DNA of 64,000 bases, taken from the NCBI RefSeq assembly GCF_022828475.1, contig NZ_CP059557.1:1984001-2048000 (forward strand). Reading direction: 5' to 3'. The stretch comes from Saccharopolyspora gloriosae. Lineage in GTDB: Bacteria; Actinomycetota; Actinomycetes; Mycobacteriales; Pseudonocardiaceae. This document shows positions 37,828 through 46,805 of the stretch, piece after piece. Position 1 is the first letter of the stretch; each line of letters starts with the position of its first letter. A program made the translations under genes and the position numbers. A model generated the notes under the pieces. It was not told the origin of the DNA. It worked only from the letters and a program-made list of their open reading frames with translations, and made no database searches.

Positions 37828-38672
37828 CGGCTCTCCCCAGTGGTGATGAGGTAGCGGTGTGGGACAGGTGGAGTGGTGAGTCGGTGCATCCACATCAGCG
37901 AAGCCGCCCCGAACGCCGCGATCCCTGCCAGCACGACTTGGCCTGTCGTGGTCGAAAACGGCGCGAGGTAGTGCCCGGTGAACGCGAACAGGCCGGTGAG
38001 CATGGCCAGCGTGATGCCGATGAGAGACCGCACCGTGGTTCTCGGTTTCGCCCGGTCCGCCTCCACGTCCCGGCGTGCGGTGACGTCGCGGGCGTGGGCG
38101 TCGGCCTGGCGGTGCAGGAGTTCGGCGAGCCCGCGTCCGCCGGTGCGCAATCGCAGCAGCAGGGCGAGCACGATCGCGTCGGCCGCGGGATCGGCGAGTT
38201 CGTCGGCGAAGGCCCGCAGTGCGGTCTCTGTGCCCTGATGCCGGGCTCGGTGCGCGAGCCGTCCGACCGGTTTGGCCAGGGGGCCTGGTGCGGTGGCGGC
38301 GGAGCGGGTGATGGCCTGCGAGAGCCCTCCGGCGCCGGAAGCGAGCAGGTCGGCGACACGGCGGGTCCAGGTGACCAGCGCTTCGGCGCGCACGATGCCC
38401 TCGCGTGCTGCGGTCGGGGCCAGGATGCGGGGCAGGCCGACCGTGGTCGCCGCGACGGCAATGCCGCCCACCGGCCACCCGGTCACCCACCACGCCACTG
38501 CGCCGAGCGGCACCGCCCCGGCGGCGAGCCGCAGCGACCGCGGGGAGAACCGGCTCGCTACCGGACGAGCCCGGCGGATCGACGGGACCCCGACATGTCC
38601 ACACAGGAGGAGCAGGGCGGCGAGGGCGAAGGCGAACCCACACAGTGCTCCGCCCAGCAAGAAGGAGTTCAT
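37824..38672 (-). CDS. TadB-like pilus membrane protein
   Basis: A 282-residue paralogue of TadC with the T2SF fold: an N-terminal helix pair (LGGALCGFAFALAALLLLCG), then LVTWTRRVADLLASGAGGLS and ALLLRLRTGGRGLAELLHRQ, the typical TadB middle, and two C-terminal helices. It partners TadC and the TadA ATPase. Start ATG 38672 overlaps the TadA stop by 4 bp, so the ATPase and both platform genes are translationally coupled. Confidence 0.87.
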   Translation of the reverse strand: MNSFLLGGALCGFAFALAALLLLCGHVGVPSIRRARPVASRFSPRSLRLAAGAVPLGAVAWWVTGWPVGGIAVAATTVGLPRILAPTAAREGIVRAEALVTWTRRVADLLASGAGGLSQAITRSAATAPGPLAKPVGRLAHRARHQGTETALRAFADELADPAADAIVLALLLRLRTGGRGLAELLHRQADAHARDVTARRDVEADRAKPRTTVRSLIGITLAMLTGLFAFTGHYLAPFSTTTGQVVLAGIAAFGAASLMWMHRLTTPPVPHRYLITTGESR

Positions 38673-40012
38673 CGCCGACCACCACCGATGAGCGCCGGGG
38701 GCTCGAATACGTCGGGGTCGAGCCCGGCGTGAATAAGCCGGTCGAGCAGCCCGGGACTGGGCGGGCCGATCGGCACCGCACGGTCCTGGCCCGGCGGGGT
38801 GGCGACAAGCGGGGTGAGGTCGGGGATGTCGGCGTCGCCGACCGGGCCGACCTCCACGATTTCCGCGACGGTGCGGTGGCGTCCGTGTGGTGTGTCGTGT
38901 CGGGTGACGTGCACGATGAGATCGAGCGCGGACGCGGTCCAGCGGTGCGCAGCCGCGATCGGCAACGGCGGGTCGGCGAGCTGCCCGAGGGCGGCGATGC
39001 GGTCGGGGACGGCGGCGGCGCTGGTGGCGTGCAGGGTGCCCATGCCGCCAGCAGCCCCGTTGCCCAAGGCTCGCAGTAGCGCGGTGATCTCCCCGGCACG
39101 GACTTCCCCGACGATCACGCGCGAGGGTGAGTGTCGGAGTGATTGTTTGAGCAGGTCGTCCAGGGTGATCTCGCCGGTGCCTTCGGCCCCGGCGGTGCGG
39201 GCTTCCCACGCCGTGACCAGAGGGTGTCGGTGTGGGTCGAGGTGCAGGCCGAGCTCGTAGTCATCCTCGACCGTGATCACGTGCTCGGGTGCGGGGATCT
39301 GCTGGCACAACGCCCGCAACATCGTCGTCTTCCCCGCATAAGGGCCGCCGGTCACCAACACGTTGAGCCCTGCCGTGACCACCGCGGCGAGGAAGGCGTG
39401 CAGCCGGTCGTCGAGCGTGCCGTTCGTGTGGAGGTCGTCGAGGGTGGCGTGGGCGAGCCGGTGCCGCCGGATCGCCACCCTCGGACGCGCGCACACCTCC
39501 CGGACCGCCGCAACACGGGATCCGAGCGGGCCACCGGCGCCGATGCGCATGTTCGCGATCGGGTGTGCGCTGGAAAATTCGCGGGAGGTGTGCCCGAGCC
39601 GGGCGAACAGTTCTCCCAGCAGCTCCAGTAGCGCTTCGTCGGACTCGGCTACCGAGTAGGGCCAGCGGGCTGTGGTGCCGTCGGAGCATTCGACGAGGAC
39701 CTGGTCGCAGCCGTGAATGTGGATGTTCTCGACACGGTCGCGGTCCAGGACCGGTGCGAGGCCGCCGAGCCCGTTCACGGCGCCACGGACGGCTTCTTCG
39801 AGCCGCCTTTCGGCCGCCTGTGACAGTTCCGGTAGCCCTCTCCTGACTCGGTGGGCGGCCCACATGGCGAGTTCTTCATGGATCACAGTGGCTTCGTCGA
39901 GGTCGCCGGCCTCGACTCGGCGGGCGACCTCGACTCGCACGAACTCCACCGACGTCGGATCAGGGATCGGGTCGCCGTCGTCGAACCACGGCAGCGTCGA
40001 TGTCGTGGTCAT
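38669..40012 (-). CDS. TadA/CpaF secretion ATPase
   Basis: A 447-residue GSPII_E/CpaF ATPase. The Walker A motif is VTGGPYAGKTTMLRALCQQI, the Asp-box ITVEDDYELGLHL follows, then VIVGEVRAGEITALLRALGN and GMGTLHATSA, the His box. The N-terminal 130 residues are the family's helical domain (EEYR-like leader is short here). It powers pilus extension and perhaps retraction. Start ATG 40012 overlaps the CpaE-like stop by 4 bp. Confidence 0.92.
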   Translation of the reverse strand: MTTTSTLPWFDDGDPIPDPTSVEFVRVEVARRVEAGDLDEATVIHEELAMWAAHRVRRGLPELSQAAERRLEEAVRGAVNGLGGLAPVLDRDRVENIHIHGCDQVLVECSDGTTARWPYSVAESDEALLELLGELFARLGHTSREFSSAHPIANMRIGAGGPLGSRVAAVREVCARPRVAIRRHRLAHATLDDLHTNGTLDDRLHAFLAAVVTAGLNVLVTGGPYAGKTTMLRALCQQIPAPEHVITVEDDYELGLHLDPHRHPLVTAWEARTAGAEGTGEITLDDLLKQSLRHSPSRVIVGEVRAGEITALLRALGNGAAGGMGTLHATSAAAVPDRIAALGQLADPPLPIAAAHRWTASALDLIVHVTRHDTPHGRHRTVAEIVEVGPVGDADIPDLTPLVATPPGQDRAVPIGPPSPGLLDRLIHAGLDPDVFEPPALIGGGRR

Positions 40013-40815
40013 TCGATCCCCGCCCTCACGACGTCCACGCCCGCGTCCGTGTCGTGGTCGAAACGCACTGGCTGGTGGGCTTGGCGATGGAATGCGCGCG
40101 CGTTGCGGCGAGTGGCTCTCCACAAGGGTCGTCGATCGAGGCGTGCTGGGATCCGGGCACCGTCGCTGAACACGTGCGCGCTCATCGCGTCCTCGGGCAC
40201 GGTGAGCCCCACCGGCAGCCCGAGCGCTGCGGCGGTGTCGGCTGCACCGTGGGAGTCGGCTGCCAGCACCGCCAGTTCCACCGCGGCGTACCGATCGGCC
40301 AGGTGGCGGGCGAGATCGGTGCTGCCGGAGCATGACCGCAGGCTCGGGCGCACCGCCAGCAGCACCCGATCCGCCGCACCCAAAAGCGGCCACGGAGTCT
40401 GCGGGGACCATCGTCCGGCGTCCACGAGGACATCCGGCCCCGAGGCCGTGAGGTCGCGCAGCGCGCTCGCGAGACGCGACCAGCCATCCGAGCCGATCGC
40501 GGTCGCCTGCTCGCGATGCAACACCCCCGGAAGGACCCGGACGTGGCGGGCGTGCGGAACCTCCTGGGCGTGACCGGCGAGCCCTTCGGCCGGCACACTC
40601 GTCATCCTGCGTGTGCTCGCCGCGAAGGTCACCGCGCCGTCCGTGGTGAGTCGCCCGTCGACCCACCACCGCGACAACCACCCCGGCACCAAGCTTCCCC
40701 GCGCCGGGTCGGCGTCCACGGCCAAGACCGGGCCGGGCCATGCGGTCGCCAACGCCGCCACCGTTGTCGAGACTCCTGGCGCGCCGAGTGCGCTGATCAT
40801 TGCTGTGATCGCCAT
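40009..40815 (-). CDS. CpaE/TadZ-like protein
   Basis: A 268-residue MinD/ParA-like protein. SALGAPGVSTTVAALATAWP is a deviant Walker A (GxxGxSTT), and VLAVDADPARGSL gives the switch Asp. It lacks the usual receiver domain of full CpaE. It should localise the pilus machine. ATG 40815 (AGGAGG about 9 nt upstream) is preferred to the longer frame. The P-loop lacks the conserved Lys of KGGxGKTT, so ATP hydrolysis is uncertain. Confidence 0.75.
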   Translation of the reverse strand: MAITAMISALGAPGVSTTVAALATAWPGPVLAVDADPARGSLVPGWLSRWWVDGRLTTDGAVTFAASTRRMTSVPAEGLAGHAQEVPHARHVRVLPGVLHREQATAIGSDGWSRLASALRDLTASGPDVLVDAGRWSPQTPWPLLGAADRVLLAVRPSLRSCSGSTDLARHLADRYAAVELAVLAADSHGAADTAAALGLPVGLTVPEDAMSAHVFSDGARIPARLDRRPLWRATRRNARAFHRQAHQPVRFDHDTDAGVDVVRAGIE

Positions 40816-40848
40816 GCGAATGTTCCTCCTTCTGCTCAAGGGGATTTG

Positions 40849-41526
40849 TCACCTCTGGGGAGGGCCGAGGAGGCTGACCTGCGCCCCGCCCACGGCCGCC
40901 TCCACCGCGGCCGGTGCGGTGGATTCGGGGATGAGGACGTCGGCGGTGATCGCTCCGTCCGCGTCCGGCGGTGACGCGCGCACGACCCGCGCCGAGAACT
41001 CCTGCCCGCCTGGTTCATGCGTCCCGCTTGCACTGCTGGTGCTCTCGTCGGGGGCGGGGTGCACGGCGATGGGGTCGTTCGGGGCGAGGCCGCGTGCGGG
41101 GTAGCGGCCGGGCTCCAGCCGCAGCCCGAGAACCCGCTGCCCCGGCCCTGGCACCGCTTGAGTGGCGAGGTCGCTCGGGGCGAGGAGGTCTCCGGCGTGC
41201 AGGTTCCGCCCGGCGACCTGCCCGACGATCCCGGCCTGCGCGGTTTCCCGAACCGCGAACGTCCCTACCTCGGCCGGAAGGTCGGTCGCGCGCACGTCGT
41301 CGCCGGAAACCGGCTGTCCCCACGGCACATCGCGAGCGAGCACGAGCACCGGCTCGCGATCCGACATCTGCGTGATCAGTGCCGCGTTACCCGTCACCGC
41401 ACCGGCGACCAGCAGGCCCGCGGTGAACCACACCCACCAGCGCCGCCGACCCGGCACTTGCGGAGATGCGTCGGTGTCGGTCGGTGAGGACCGTTCGACA
41501 GGGGCACTCGTCTCGAGTGCGGACAT
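40849..41526 (-). CDS. CpaB/RcpC-like SAF-domain protein
   Basis: A 225-residue protein: cytoplasmic start, one helix (WWVWFTAGLLVAGAVTGNAA), then a SAF domain (VLVLARDVPWGQPVSGDDVR, and TAQAGIVGQVAGRNLHAGDL) and a variable tail. CpaB-type proteins assist pilus secretion through the envelope. GAGGGG lies 6 nt before ATG 41526. It is the first gene of the tightly coupled run down to the BTAD regulator, 33 bp before CpaE. Confidence 0.8.
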   Translation of the reverse strand: MSALETSAPVERSSPTDTDASPQVPGRRRWWVWFTAGLLVAGAVTGNAALITQMSDREPVLVLARDVPWGQPVSGDDVRATDLPAEVGTFAVRETAQAGIVGQVAGRNLHAGDLLAPSDLATQAVPGPGQRVLGLRLEPGRYPARGLAPNDPIAVHPAPDESTSSASGTHEPGGQEFSARVVRASPPDADGAITADVLIPESTAPAAVEAAVGGAQVSLLGPPQR

Positions 41527-41600
41527 AGCTGTCCCCTCTCAGGAATAGGAAAACTTCGAAACGAAACGCCGATCACCCCTGTGACCTGCGATGAATAAGA

Positions 41601-41645
41601 CCTCGAAACCTCGAGAGCTCGAAGGCGCGAAAGCTCGAAAGCGCG
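41601..41645. repeat. Imperfect CTCGAAA repeats between pilus genes
   Basis: Within the 124-bp gap between two pilus genes the sequence CCTCGAAA, CCTCGAGA, GCTCGAAG, then GCTCGAAA runs as an imperfect 8-mer array. It could be a promoter-linked binding site for the cpaB-to-BTAD transcription unit or a terminator of the preceding genes. Confidence 0.4.
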
Positions 41646-41650
41646 CCGAG

Positions 41651-42493
41651 TTAGCCGGTGCTGAGTGCTTGGGCTTCGACCACGGCCAGATCCGCAGTGG
41701 CCCGCGAGGTCATGTCCGGAAGCTCGCCCCCGACGGGTGCGGTGCCGTCGAACCCGCGCCAAGTGACCTGCCAGGTGATCGCCCACTGCGCCCGCACCTG
41801 CTCACCCGGCTCGTGGGCCGAGGAGCGCTGGTAGACGACGTCGCAGTCCGGCGACGGCGCGTGCACACCGAAGGAGCGGTCGTACGGAGTGCCCGGTCCC
41901 GGACACGACACGAGCCCTTGCTCATTGCCGGGATCGAAGCTCAACCGCACGGGGCTGGCGGTGACCTCGGCCCACACCGCACCGGCCTGCACCCGCTGCG
42001 ACACCGGTTCCCACCGGCCGGGTTCGGTCCAGTACCAGGTGTGCTCGCCGACTACCGTCGCCGAACGGCCATCGGGCAACGCCACGTCCGGGGAATGCGA
42101 GGGCGTCGGTAGTGGGAGCTGTAACTGCTCGGCACCTTGCGCGGCCAACACGCCCGGTGACGGTGGTGTTGGGGCCTGGCCGAAGTCGGGGAACCGGAAC
42201 TCCGGCAGAACCGTGAACCATTCGGGCACACCGCTTCCGGGAGCTGACCAGCTCAACCCCATCGGCGGCCCAGCAACACCCCCGCCCGCCACGCCACCCG
42301 GCTCCGACGAGCCGGGCTTGCCCGGTTTCGACGGTGTGCTGCCAGCGACGGCACCGAGGTCGATCGACGGGGAGCTGTAGAAGCCTTCGTGATCGTCGGG
42401 GGTGACGACGACTCCGCCGTCGGCGGCGGCCGATAGGGGCATTAGTGCGGAGGCGGCTGCAACGGCCACTGCGGTGAGGAGGGGCTGTCGCAT
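41651..42493 (-). CDS. Secreted hypothetical protein of the Tad locus
   Basis: A 280-residue exported protein: signal peptide LLTAVAVAAASALMPLSAAA, then a Gly/Pro-rich linker and a domain with GEHTWYWTEPGRWEPVSQRV, paired cysteines (VSCPGPGTPYD and SPDCDVVYQ) and a C-terminal AQWAITWQVTWRGFDG strand region. Its stop at 41651 precedes a gap, so it ends the first sub-operon. It overlaps the lipoprotein gene by one base (TGATG). No family is known to me; surface exposure with the pilus is likely. Confidence 0.7.
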   Translation of the reverse strand: MRQPLLTAVAVAAASALMPLSAAADGGVVVTPDDHEGFYSSPSIDLGAVAGSTPSKPGKPGSSEPGGVAGGGVAGPPMGLSWSAPGSGVPEWFTVLPEFRFPDFGQAPTPPSPGVLAAQGAEQLQLPLPTPSHSPDVALPDGRSATVVGEHTWYWTEPGRWEPVSQRVQAGAVWAEVTASPVRLSFDPGNEQGLVSCPGPGTPYDRSFGVHAPSPDCDVVYQRSSAHEPGEQVRAQWAITWQVTWRGFDGTAPVGGELPDMTSRATADLAVVEAQALSTG

Positions 42494-43023
42494 CAGCAGT
42501 CTCCGTCCGGGTAGTCGATCCGTGCGACCCGCCACGACCCCTCCGGGGTGTGTTCCAGGGTGCCTGCCACAAGGTTGCGGGCAATGCCCACGGTGCGGGG
42601 GTCTCCGGTGCGGGCGTCGGCCTGCCCGGAGCGACTGGCGTCCTGGCAATCAGTCACCACGGCCCGAGATCCCTCCACACGGACGTCGGTGATCCGCGGA
42701 TGGATCTCGCCGTAGACAGTGATGCCGCGCTCGCGGTGACGGGCGAGGTTGGCCAGCATCGTGTCGACCAACCGGGACGTGGCCACGGTGCTCAGCTCCG
42801 GCCGCCAGCGTTCGACCGGGCGCTGCGGCAACGACTGCGCCACCGACCAGAAACGCCCGTAGGCCTCGCTGACCTCGGCCTGCGCACCGTCGCGGTGCGA
42901 CTGGGCCTGCGGGGGCGGACTGATCGCCGGTGCCTGCGGTGGCGGCGGTGCGGGGGTTGCGCACCCGGCCAGCACTGCCGCCAGCACCATCACACCGGCA
43001 CCCGCCCGACGACCCAGGCTCAC
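42493..43023 (-). CDS. Lipoprotein of the Tad locus
   Basis: A 176-residue protein with a lipobox (VMVLAAVLAGCATPAPPPPQ; Cys after LAG). The body, with EAYGRFWSVAQSLPQRPVER and a C-terminal WRVARIDYPDGDC, resembles small SnoaL-like or NTF2-type secreted domains, which I could not verify. GTG 43023 is used because it places the lipobox at a normal distance and overlaps the prepilin peptidase stop by 4 bp. It is presumably anchored on the outer face of the membrane near the pilus. Confidence 0.7.
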   Translation of the reverse strand: MSLGRRAGAGVMVLAAVLAGCATPAPPPPQAPAISPPPQAQSHRDGAQAEVSEAYGRFWSVAQSLPQRPVERWRPELSTVATSRLVDTMLANLARHRERGITVYGEIHPRITDVRVEGSRAVVTDCQDASRSGQADARTGDPRTVGIARNLVAGTLEHTPEGSWRVARIDYPDGDC

Positions 43024-43601
43024 GCCAGCAGCGGAAGCCACCCGCCCAGCACCAACCCCGGCCCGGCCGCGATCCGCGCACCCGGCCCCCGCATCCCGGC
43101 CAGCCACGCCACCGCCGCGAAGCCCCCGAGAACCAGATGGGACGTAATCAGCCCGGTAAGGACGGTGGACCAACCCGACCACGCCCAGAACGGTGCGAGC
43201 GCGGCGAGCAGCAACGTGTCGCCGAATCCGACCTCGTTCGGCATCGCCCACTGCACAATCAGCCCCAGCAGCAGCACCACGGCGCTTGCCATCAGCAGCC
43301 GCCCCAACGCCTCCGGGCGGACTGTGCCGAACACGATCAGGCCACCGGTGGCCAGGATCGCCAGCCATGAGTGCGGCAGCCGGTGGTGCACCGAATCGAT
43401 CAGCCCCAGCACGGTCCCGACCAGGGCGAGCCACCACCACGCCGCCAGCGCCGGATCCCCGCCGAACCGCGTCTGCACCGTCACCGACAGCAGCGCCACG
43501 CTGAGTCCGGCCGCGATCGGCATCCACCACCGAGGAAGCCACGCCAGAAGGTTCACCGCTACCAGCGGGGCGGCTGCTAGTCCCCAGGGCATCGTGATCA
43601 C
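43020..43601 (-). CDS. A24 prepilin peptidase (TadV/CpaA-like)
   Basis: A 193-residue polytopic protein with the two catalytic aspartates of A24 peptidases: GLIDSVHHRLPHSW (first Asp) and EVGFGDTLLLAALAPFWAW (GFGD, second). It lacks the N-terminal methylase domain, as TadV does. It would cleave the Flp leader and the TadE leaders. It lies between the GGDEF gene and the lipoprotein gene. Confidence 0.87.
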   Translation of the reverse strand: MITMPWGLAAAPLVAVNLLAWLPRWWMPIAAGLSVALLSVTVQTRFGGDPALAAWWWLALVGTVLGLIDSVHHRLPHSWLAILATGGLIVFGTVRPEALGRLLMASAVVLLLGLIVQWAMPNEVGFGDTLLLAALAPFWAWSGWSTVLTGLITSHLVLGGFAAVAWLAGMRGPGARIAAGPGLVLGGWLPLLA

Positions 43602-43628
43602 GAGTGCCGCCGTGGCCCGTCCGCGCCG

Positions 43629-44315
43629 TCACCGTGCCGCTCCGATCGCTTCGGTACCGAGCTGCCGCGCCCGGGTGCGGGGACTCGGAGCACCGACGAC
43701 GCGGTGTGGTTTGTGGGCGTAGGAGTTCGCGTCCGCCCGGCGCAGGACGTCCTCGCGGGACGCGCCGGGGGCGAGCTCGCCGGCATGGACGAGACCGACC
43801 GACGCCGACACGAGCACCGAGCACCCATGCGGCAAGGCCACCGGTTCGGCCATCAGGGCGGCGAACCGTGTCAGGTCCGTGTCGCGGTCGAGGTCGCGGG
43901 CGAGCACTCCGAATTCGTCGCCACCGAGACGGCACACCACCGGCGACCGCGCCGCGAACGCTTCCTCCAGACGCCGCGCCACCGCCCGCAGGACCGTGTC
44001 CCCGGCCAGATGCCCGAACCGGTCGTTGACCCGCTTGAACTGATCGAGATCCGCCCACACCACCCACGTGCGCTCCTGTTCACCCGCGAGTCGGGAATCC
44101 ACAATGGACTCCCATACGGCCCGCACCGGAACCTCCGCCACGGTGTCCCACGCCTGCGCACTCGCCTTCGCCAGCTCCCGCTCCAACTCGGCGATGTAGC
44201 TCTCCCAGAACTGGAGCTGACGACGCAGCTCACCGTTCTCCGCAGCGAGGATGCGGCGTGGAGTACGTACCCAGGACCGTGCCACCGTCGTCGCATGTGC
44301 CGTCAAAACACGCAT
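43629..44315 (-). CDS. GGDEF-domain diguanylate cyclase
   Basis: A 228-residue soluble protein. Residues about 25-60 form a coiled coil (LRRQLQFWESYIAELERELA). The GGDEF domain holds WADLDQFKRVNDRFGHLAGD with the metal Asp and Asn, and the active loop RLGGDEFGVLARD at 130-142. No inhibitory RxxD lies five residues before GGDEF, so the enzyme may not be feedback-inhibited. It opens the leftward Tad operon and would tie pilus output to cyclic di-GMP. Confidence 0.88.
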   Translation of the reverse strand: MRVLTAHATTVARSWVRTPRRILAAENGELRRQLQFWESYIAELERELAKASAQAWDTVAEVPVRAVWESIVDSRLAGEQERTWVVWADLDQFKRVNDRFGHLAGDTVLRAVARRLEEAFAARSPVVCRLGGDEFGVLARDLDRDTDLTRFAALMAEPVALPHGCSVLVSASVGLVHAGELAPGASREDVLRRADANSYAHKPHRVVGAPSPRTRARQLGTEAIGAAR

Positions 44316-44431
44316 TGATCGACTCCTTTCAGGGGTGAATCGTGATCACAGAGTCATTGTGTGATCGAGATGTCGATTTCTTGTGCCTGGCTTCACGGTG
44401 GGGCGATCGATACGGGTGGTGGTAGTGGTTC

Positions 44432-44470
44432 CGTGGTGCCAAAAGTTGGCACCTCACGGTTGGCACCACG
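44432..44470. promoter_or_regulatory. Three-site operator TTGGCACC
   Basis: CGTGGTGCCAA (44432-44442) and TTGGCACCACG (44460-44470) are perfect 11-bp inverted repeats. Between them a second TTGGCACC (44446-44453) pairs with the first site as GGTGCCAA-AAG-TTGGCACC. The array lies between the Tad operon (leftward) and the XRE-NB-ARC gene (rightward), about 90 bp before the latter's start. Confidence 0.65.
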
Positions 44471-44561
44471 AGACCACTCGAATGGGTGAAGCGGGACGGT
44501 TCTTTCGGCCCTGGCGTGCTACCACCGAGAAGGAGTCGGGAGCTTTTTCCCGGAGGTGCGT

Positions 44562-46769
44562 GTGGACGATCAAAGTGTGGGTGCGCTGGTGAGACGGTGG
44601 CGGCTCAAACGTGATCTCAGCGTGCGCGAACTCGCGAAAATGATCAGTGTCAGTCATGGACAGTTGTCCCGGATCGAAGCCGGGAGCCGCCACTTGCGGG
44701 ACGAGACCGCCACAGCACTCGATCAGGCCCTCGGTACCGAGGGAGCCTTCGCCGACGTACTCCGGGAGGCAGGTGGGTTCCAGCCGGGCGGCTGGTCGAG
44801 CCTGGTCATCGGGCTGCCGCCGGGCGAGGAGTTGATCGGTCGCGCGCGGTTGCTGCAGGATCTCGTCGGCACGCTCACCCCCGTTCCGAGTGATGCTGCG
44901 CGGCCTCCGCGGTTCCTTGCGCTGACCGGCACGGCGGGGATCGGGAAAACCGCGCTCGCTCTTGCTGCCATCCACGAGGTCAAATCTCGATTCGAGACGG
45001 TGCGCTGGGTGGACATGCGGGCCTGGGATCACGTCACCGGTCCGCGTTCGGCCGTGTCGGTGTTGCGTTCGTGGTGTTCCTCGATTCCCGGGCACGAGTT
45101 GCGGCATCTTCCGAATGATCTCGACCATCTGGTCGAGATCTGGCGCGGACTCACTGCGGGAACGCCGTTGTTGTTGGGCGTGGATAACGCCCAGTCGGAC
45201 CAGATTCCACCCTTGATTCCTGCGGCACCGGGTAGTGTCATCGTGGTGACGAGTCGCGATCGGGAACTGGAGTTGCCCGGCCCGGTGCGGTGGTATCCGG
45301 TATCGCCGCTCGGCACCGACGACGCCACCGACTTGATCGCGGCACGCTCCGGGCAGCCGCGCGAGCGGGTCGCCGCCCTCGCGCCACGAGGTGCGGGGCT
45401 TCCGCTGGCGTTGCGTTCGCTCGGTGACGTGCTCGCTGCCCACGACGCGGATCAGGAGATGATCGCCGATATGGCCGCCACTACCGCCCCCACCGACGCT
45501 GTCCGCCGAGCCACCGCCCTGTCCTACCGCGAGCTCACAGACGAACAGGCCCGCGTGTGGCGGCTGTGTGCGAGTTTGCCCGAAGTCACCCCGGAATCGG
45601 CTGAAGCCACCGCAGGGATGCCCGAGCGCGAAGTCCGCGTGTTGCTCGACGCCGCCGCGAAAGCCTCACTGCTGACCAAACGCGGACGCACCTGGCAGTA
45701 CCACGAGCTCCACCGGGCCTACGCCCTTGAACAGAGCCAACGAGTTGACTCGATCGAGGACCGCGATGCTGCGACCGGCCGTACCTTGACGTACCTGCTC
45801 CACGGGTGGGCAAACGCCAACCGTCGTCTCGCGCCTGATCGCAAGAGCGGCCCGCCGCTGGTCGAACTGCCCCAGGACGTTCACCCTCCCGAATTCGCCA
45901 GCTTCGACGCCGCCTTGGAATGGGCCGAGGCCCGCTGGGAGTACATGCCCATCGCCGTGCGCGGTGCCCTTGAACGCAACTGGACCCGCCTGGCCTGGCA
46001 ACTGGTCGCGGTGAGCCTGGACTACGCCATCCTGGCCAAGCCCTACCCCATCGCCTACAGCATGGCCCGTCACGCCGCCGCACACGCCGAACGCGCCCAC
46101 GACCGCGAAGGCATGGCGTGGATGGCCCAAGTCCAGGGCTACATCGACACCGAGCGCGGCGAACTCGACGCAGCCATCGATCACCTCTCCCGAGCCGTCG
46201 AGTTCCGCCGCGAGCTCGGCGACGTCCATGAACTCGGATGGTCCACCCAAGCCCTCGCTAAGGCTCGTCTCTACCGCGGCGACCCAATCGAAGAAACCCT
46301 CAGCTTGCTCACCGAAGCGATCGACTCCCTCGAATCGATCGAAGGCGGCTCCGGAGACGAAAGCGCTCGCACCCTGCGCGGCACCGTCCACCTCAACGCC
46401 TACGACCACACCGGTGAACAGGCCCATCTCGACATCGCTGACACCGACCTCACTCAAGCCGTCACGAGCCTTCCTCCCAACGGGGAGCCACTCCTGCGCT
46501 GCTACTCCCACACCCGCCTCGCCGTGGTCCGGCTCCGCCAGGGCCGCTGCGGCGAAGCCGTCGAACTCGCCAGCCACGCCGCCACCTACGCCCACGACCA
46601 CGCCGCCCTCTTCAGCGAAGTCGACGCCCTCTACGTCCTCGGCCAAGCCCTCCACGCCACCGGCCACACCGACCAAGCCCGCCAGCACTGGACCCGCGCC
46701 ATCGACATCGCCGACTACATCGGCTCCGACGACGCCGAACGCATCCAAACCGAACTCGACAACCTCTAA
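44562..46769 (+). CDS. XRE-NB-ARC-TPR transcriptional regulator
   Basis: A 735-residue STAND-type regulator. Residues about 5-65 are an XRE helix-turn-helix (LVRRWRLKRDLSVRELAKMI, then SVSHGQLSRIEAGSRHL). The NB-ARC ATPase has Walker A LTGTAGIGKTALALA (about 123) and PLLLGVDNAQ. From about 450 the chain is a TPR-like helical array (RGELDAAIDHLSRAVEFRRE). Such proteins switch on oligomerisation after ATP and ligand binding. GGAGG lies 6 nt before GTG 44562. It faces away from the Tad operon, and the TTGGCACC sites between them are likely its targets. Confidence 0.85.
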   Translation: MDDQSVGALVRRWRLKRDLSVRELAKMISVSHGQLSRIEAGSRHLRDETATALDQALGTEGAFADVLREAGGFQPGGWSSLVIGLPPGEELIGRARLLQDLVGTLTPVPSDAARPPRFLALTGTAGIGKTALALAAIHEVKSRFETVRWVDMRAWDHVTGPRSAVSVLRSWCSSIPGHELRHLPNDLDHLVEIWRGLTAGTPLLLGVDNAQSDQIPPLIPAAPGSVIVVTSRDRELELPGPVRWYPVSPLGTDDATDLIAARSGQPRERVAALAPRGAGLPLALRSLGDVLAAHDADQEMIADMAATTAPTDAVRRATALSYRELTDEQARVWRLCASLPEVTPESAEATAGMPEREVRVLLDAAAKASLLTKRGRTWQYHELHRAYALEQSQRVDSIEDRDAATGRTLTYLLHGWANANRRLAPDRKSGPPLVELPQDVHPPEFASFDAALEWAEARWEYMPIAVRGALERNWTRLAWQLVAVSLDYAILAKPYPIAYSMARHAAAHAERAHDREGMAWMAQVQGYIDTERGELDAAIDHLSRAVEFRRELGDVHELGWSTQALAKARLYRGDPIEETLSLLTEAIDSLESIEGGSGDESARTLRGTVHLNAYDHTGEQAHLDIADTDLTQAVTSLPPNGEPLLRCYSHTRLAVVRLRQGRCGEAVELASHAATYAHDHAALFSEVDALYVLGQALHATGHTDQARQHWTRAIDIADYIGSDDAERIQTELDNL

Positions 46770-46805
46770 TCCGGACCGAGCTAGTACGTGTCGCCGACTC
46801 GTCGG

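Noticed and set aside
44316-44561. Possible CRISPR-like repeat
   Set aside because: Only three 8-bp half-sites without spacers of constant length; this is an operator, not an array. No CRISPR array was seen anywhere in the window.
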